Assembly (NCBI GenBank): GCA_007922305.1
Contig: ML677342.1
Span: forward strand, 1-64,000
DNA from: Dermatemys mawii
Lineage: Eukaryota > Chordata > Testudines > Dermatemydidae
Length of the DNA stretch: 64,000 bases
Direction: 5' to 3'
The position numbers and the translations under genes were made by a program. The first letter of the stretch is position 1, and each line of letters opens with the position of its first letter. The notes under the pieces are model-generated. The model saw only the letters and a list, made by a program, of their open reading frames with translations, had not been told where the DNA came from and made no database searches. This document shows, piece by piece, positions 63,388-64,000 of this stretch.

Positions 63388-64000
63388 CAGGGGTGGGCAA
63401 ACTTTTAGGCCCGAGGGCCATATTGGAGTTAAAAATTGTGCAGAGGGCTGGGTAGGGAAGCCTGCCCCTGCCCCTTATCCAACTCCCACCCACTTCCCGC
63501 CCCCTGACTGCCCCCCCTCAGAACCCACGACCCATCCAACCTCCCCCCGCTCCTTGTCCCCTGATCGCCTCCTCCAGAGACCCTCCCACTCTAACTGCTG
63601 CCCTGGAACCCCATCCCCTATCTAAGCTCCCCTGTTCTTTGTTCCCTGACTGCCCGCTCCCGAGATTCCCCCNNNNNNNNNNNNNNNNNNNNNNNNNNNN
63701 NNNNNNNNNNNNNNNNNNNNNNNNNNNNNNNNNNNNNNNNNNNNNNNNNNNNNNNNNNNNNNNNNNNNNNNNCCCCCCCCATTACCTTAATCAGCCGGGT
63801 GCTCCTCCACCTGGGCCTGGCCAAGGAGCGCAGGGCCCGGTGGCTCCCCACGCTCCACCCGGCCCCCTGCCAAAGAGTGCAGGGCGGGCCTGGCCCGGGA
63901 CCGCAGGGCTGAGTGGCTCCCCACGCTCGATCCGGCCCCTGACTGGGGAATGTGAGGCCCAGCAGCTCCCCGGCTCCTGGCCAGAGAGTGCAGGGCGGGC
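63388..64000. mobile_element. hAT transposon, left part, runs off the window
   Basis: CAGGGGTGGGCAAACTTTTAGGC followed by the GAGGGCCATATTGGAG interior and C-rich sequence, as in 35,799-36,450. The right end is not reached and a 100-base gap lies inside. Confidence 0.8.
63673..63772. other. Assembly gap, 100 N
   Basis: A run of exactly 100 N, a common placeholder for a gap of unknown size, in C-rich transposon sequence. Confidence 1.

Overview
This is a stretch of vertebrate nuclear DNA, most likely from a turtle. Large introns with GT-AG splice sites, a CpG-island promoter, a CR1-type LINE fragment, many hAT and mariner-like DNA transposons with intact target-site duplications, Penelope-like and DIRS-like retroelement remnants and a tRNA-derived SINE are together typical of chelonian genomes. 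A crocodilian or other sauropsid cannot be excluded from sequence alone. Most of the short open reading frames are chance frames or transposon relics.

Three protein genes can be assembled from exons. (1) RHOBTB3 lies on the minus strand between about 38.3 kb and the left edge. Eight coding exons join in frame, a tentative first exon supplies AT of the start codon, one internal exon could not be found between 4,734 and 12,522, and the last exons lie beyond the window. (2) A complete five-exon gene on the plus strand (46,990-58,214) encodes a 666-residue mitochondrial carnitine O-palmitoyltransferase 2-like enzyme. It starts in a CpG island (about 46.17-47.24 kb) and has a polyadenylation signal at 58,658. 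(3) The first two coding exons of SPATA9 are on the plus strand at 62,316-62,601, and that gene continues past the right edge.

The order RHOBTB3(-) / CPT2-like(+) / SPATA9(+) is the most interesting point. From memory, RHOBTB3 and SPATA9 are head-to-head neighbours on human 5q15, whereas canonical CPT2 is on human 1p32 beside SLC1A7, CZIB and MAGOH. The copy here is clearly diverged from canonical CPT2 but keeps the catalytic His, the C-terminal STST motif and an unbroken frame. It looks like a second, functional CPT2 paralogue inserted between two genes that touch each other in mammals.

Between and inside the genes the DNA is transposon-rich. There are at least five hAT elements with perfect or near-perfect 8-bp target duplications, two copies of a mariner-like TA-flanked element in opposite orientation (one carrying two nested insertions), a Tigger-like element with a GC-rich inverted tandem core and an assembly gap, Penelope-like GIY-YIG endonuclease remnants (one interrupted by a 354-bp solo LTR with a GTCCC duplication), and DIRS-like tyrosine recombinase and RNase H fragments. 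Two Penelope-type termini contain a striking hammerhead-ribozyme-like fold. There are two assembly gaps (34,636-35,035 and 63,673-63,772).
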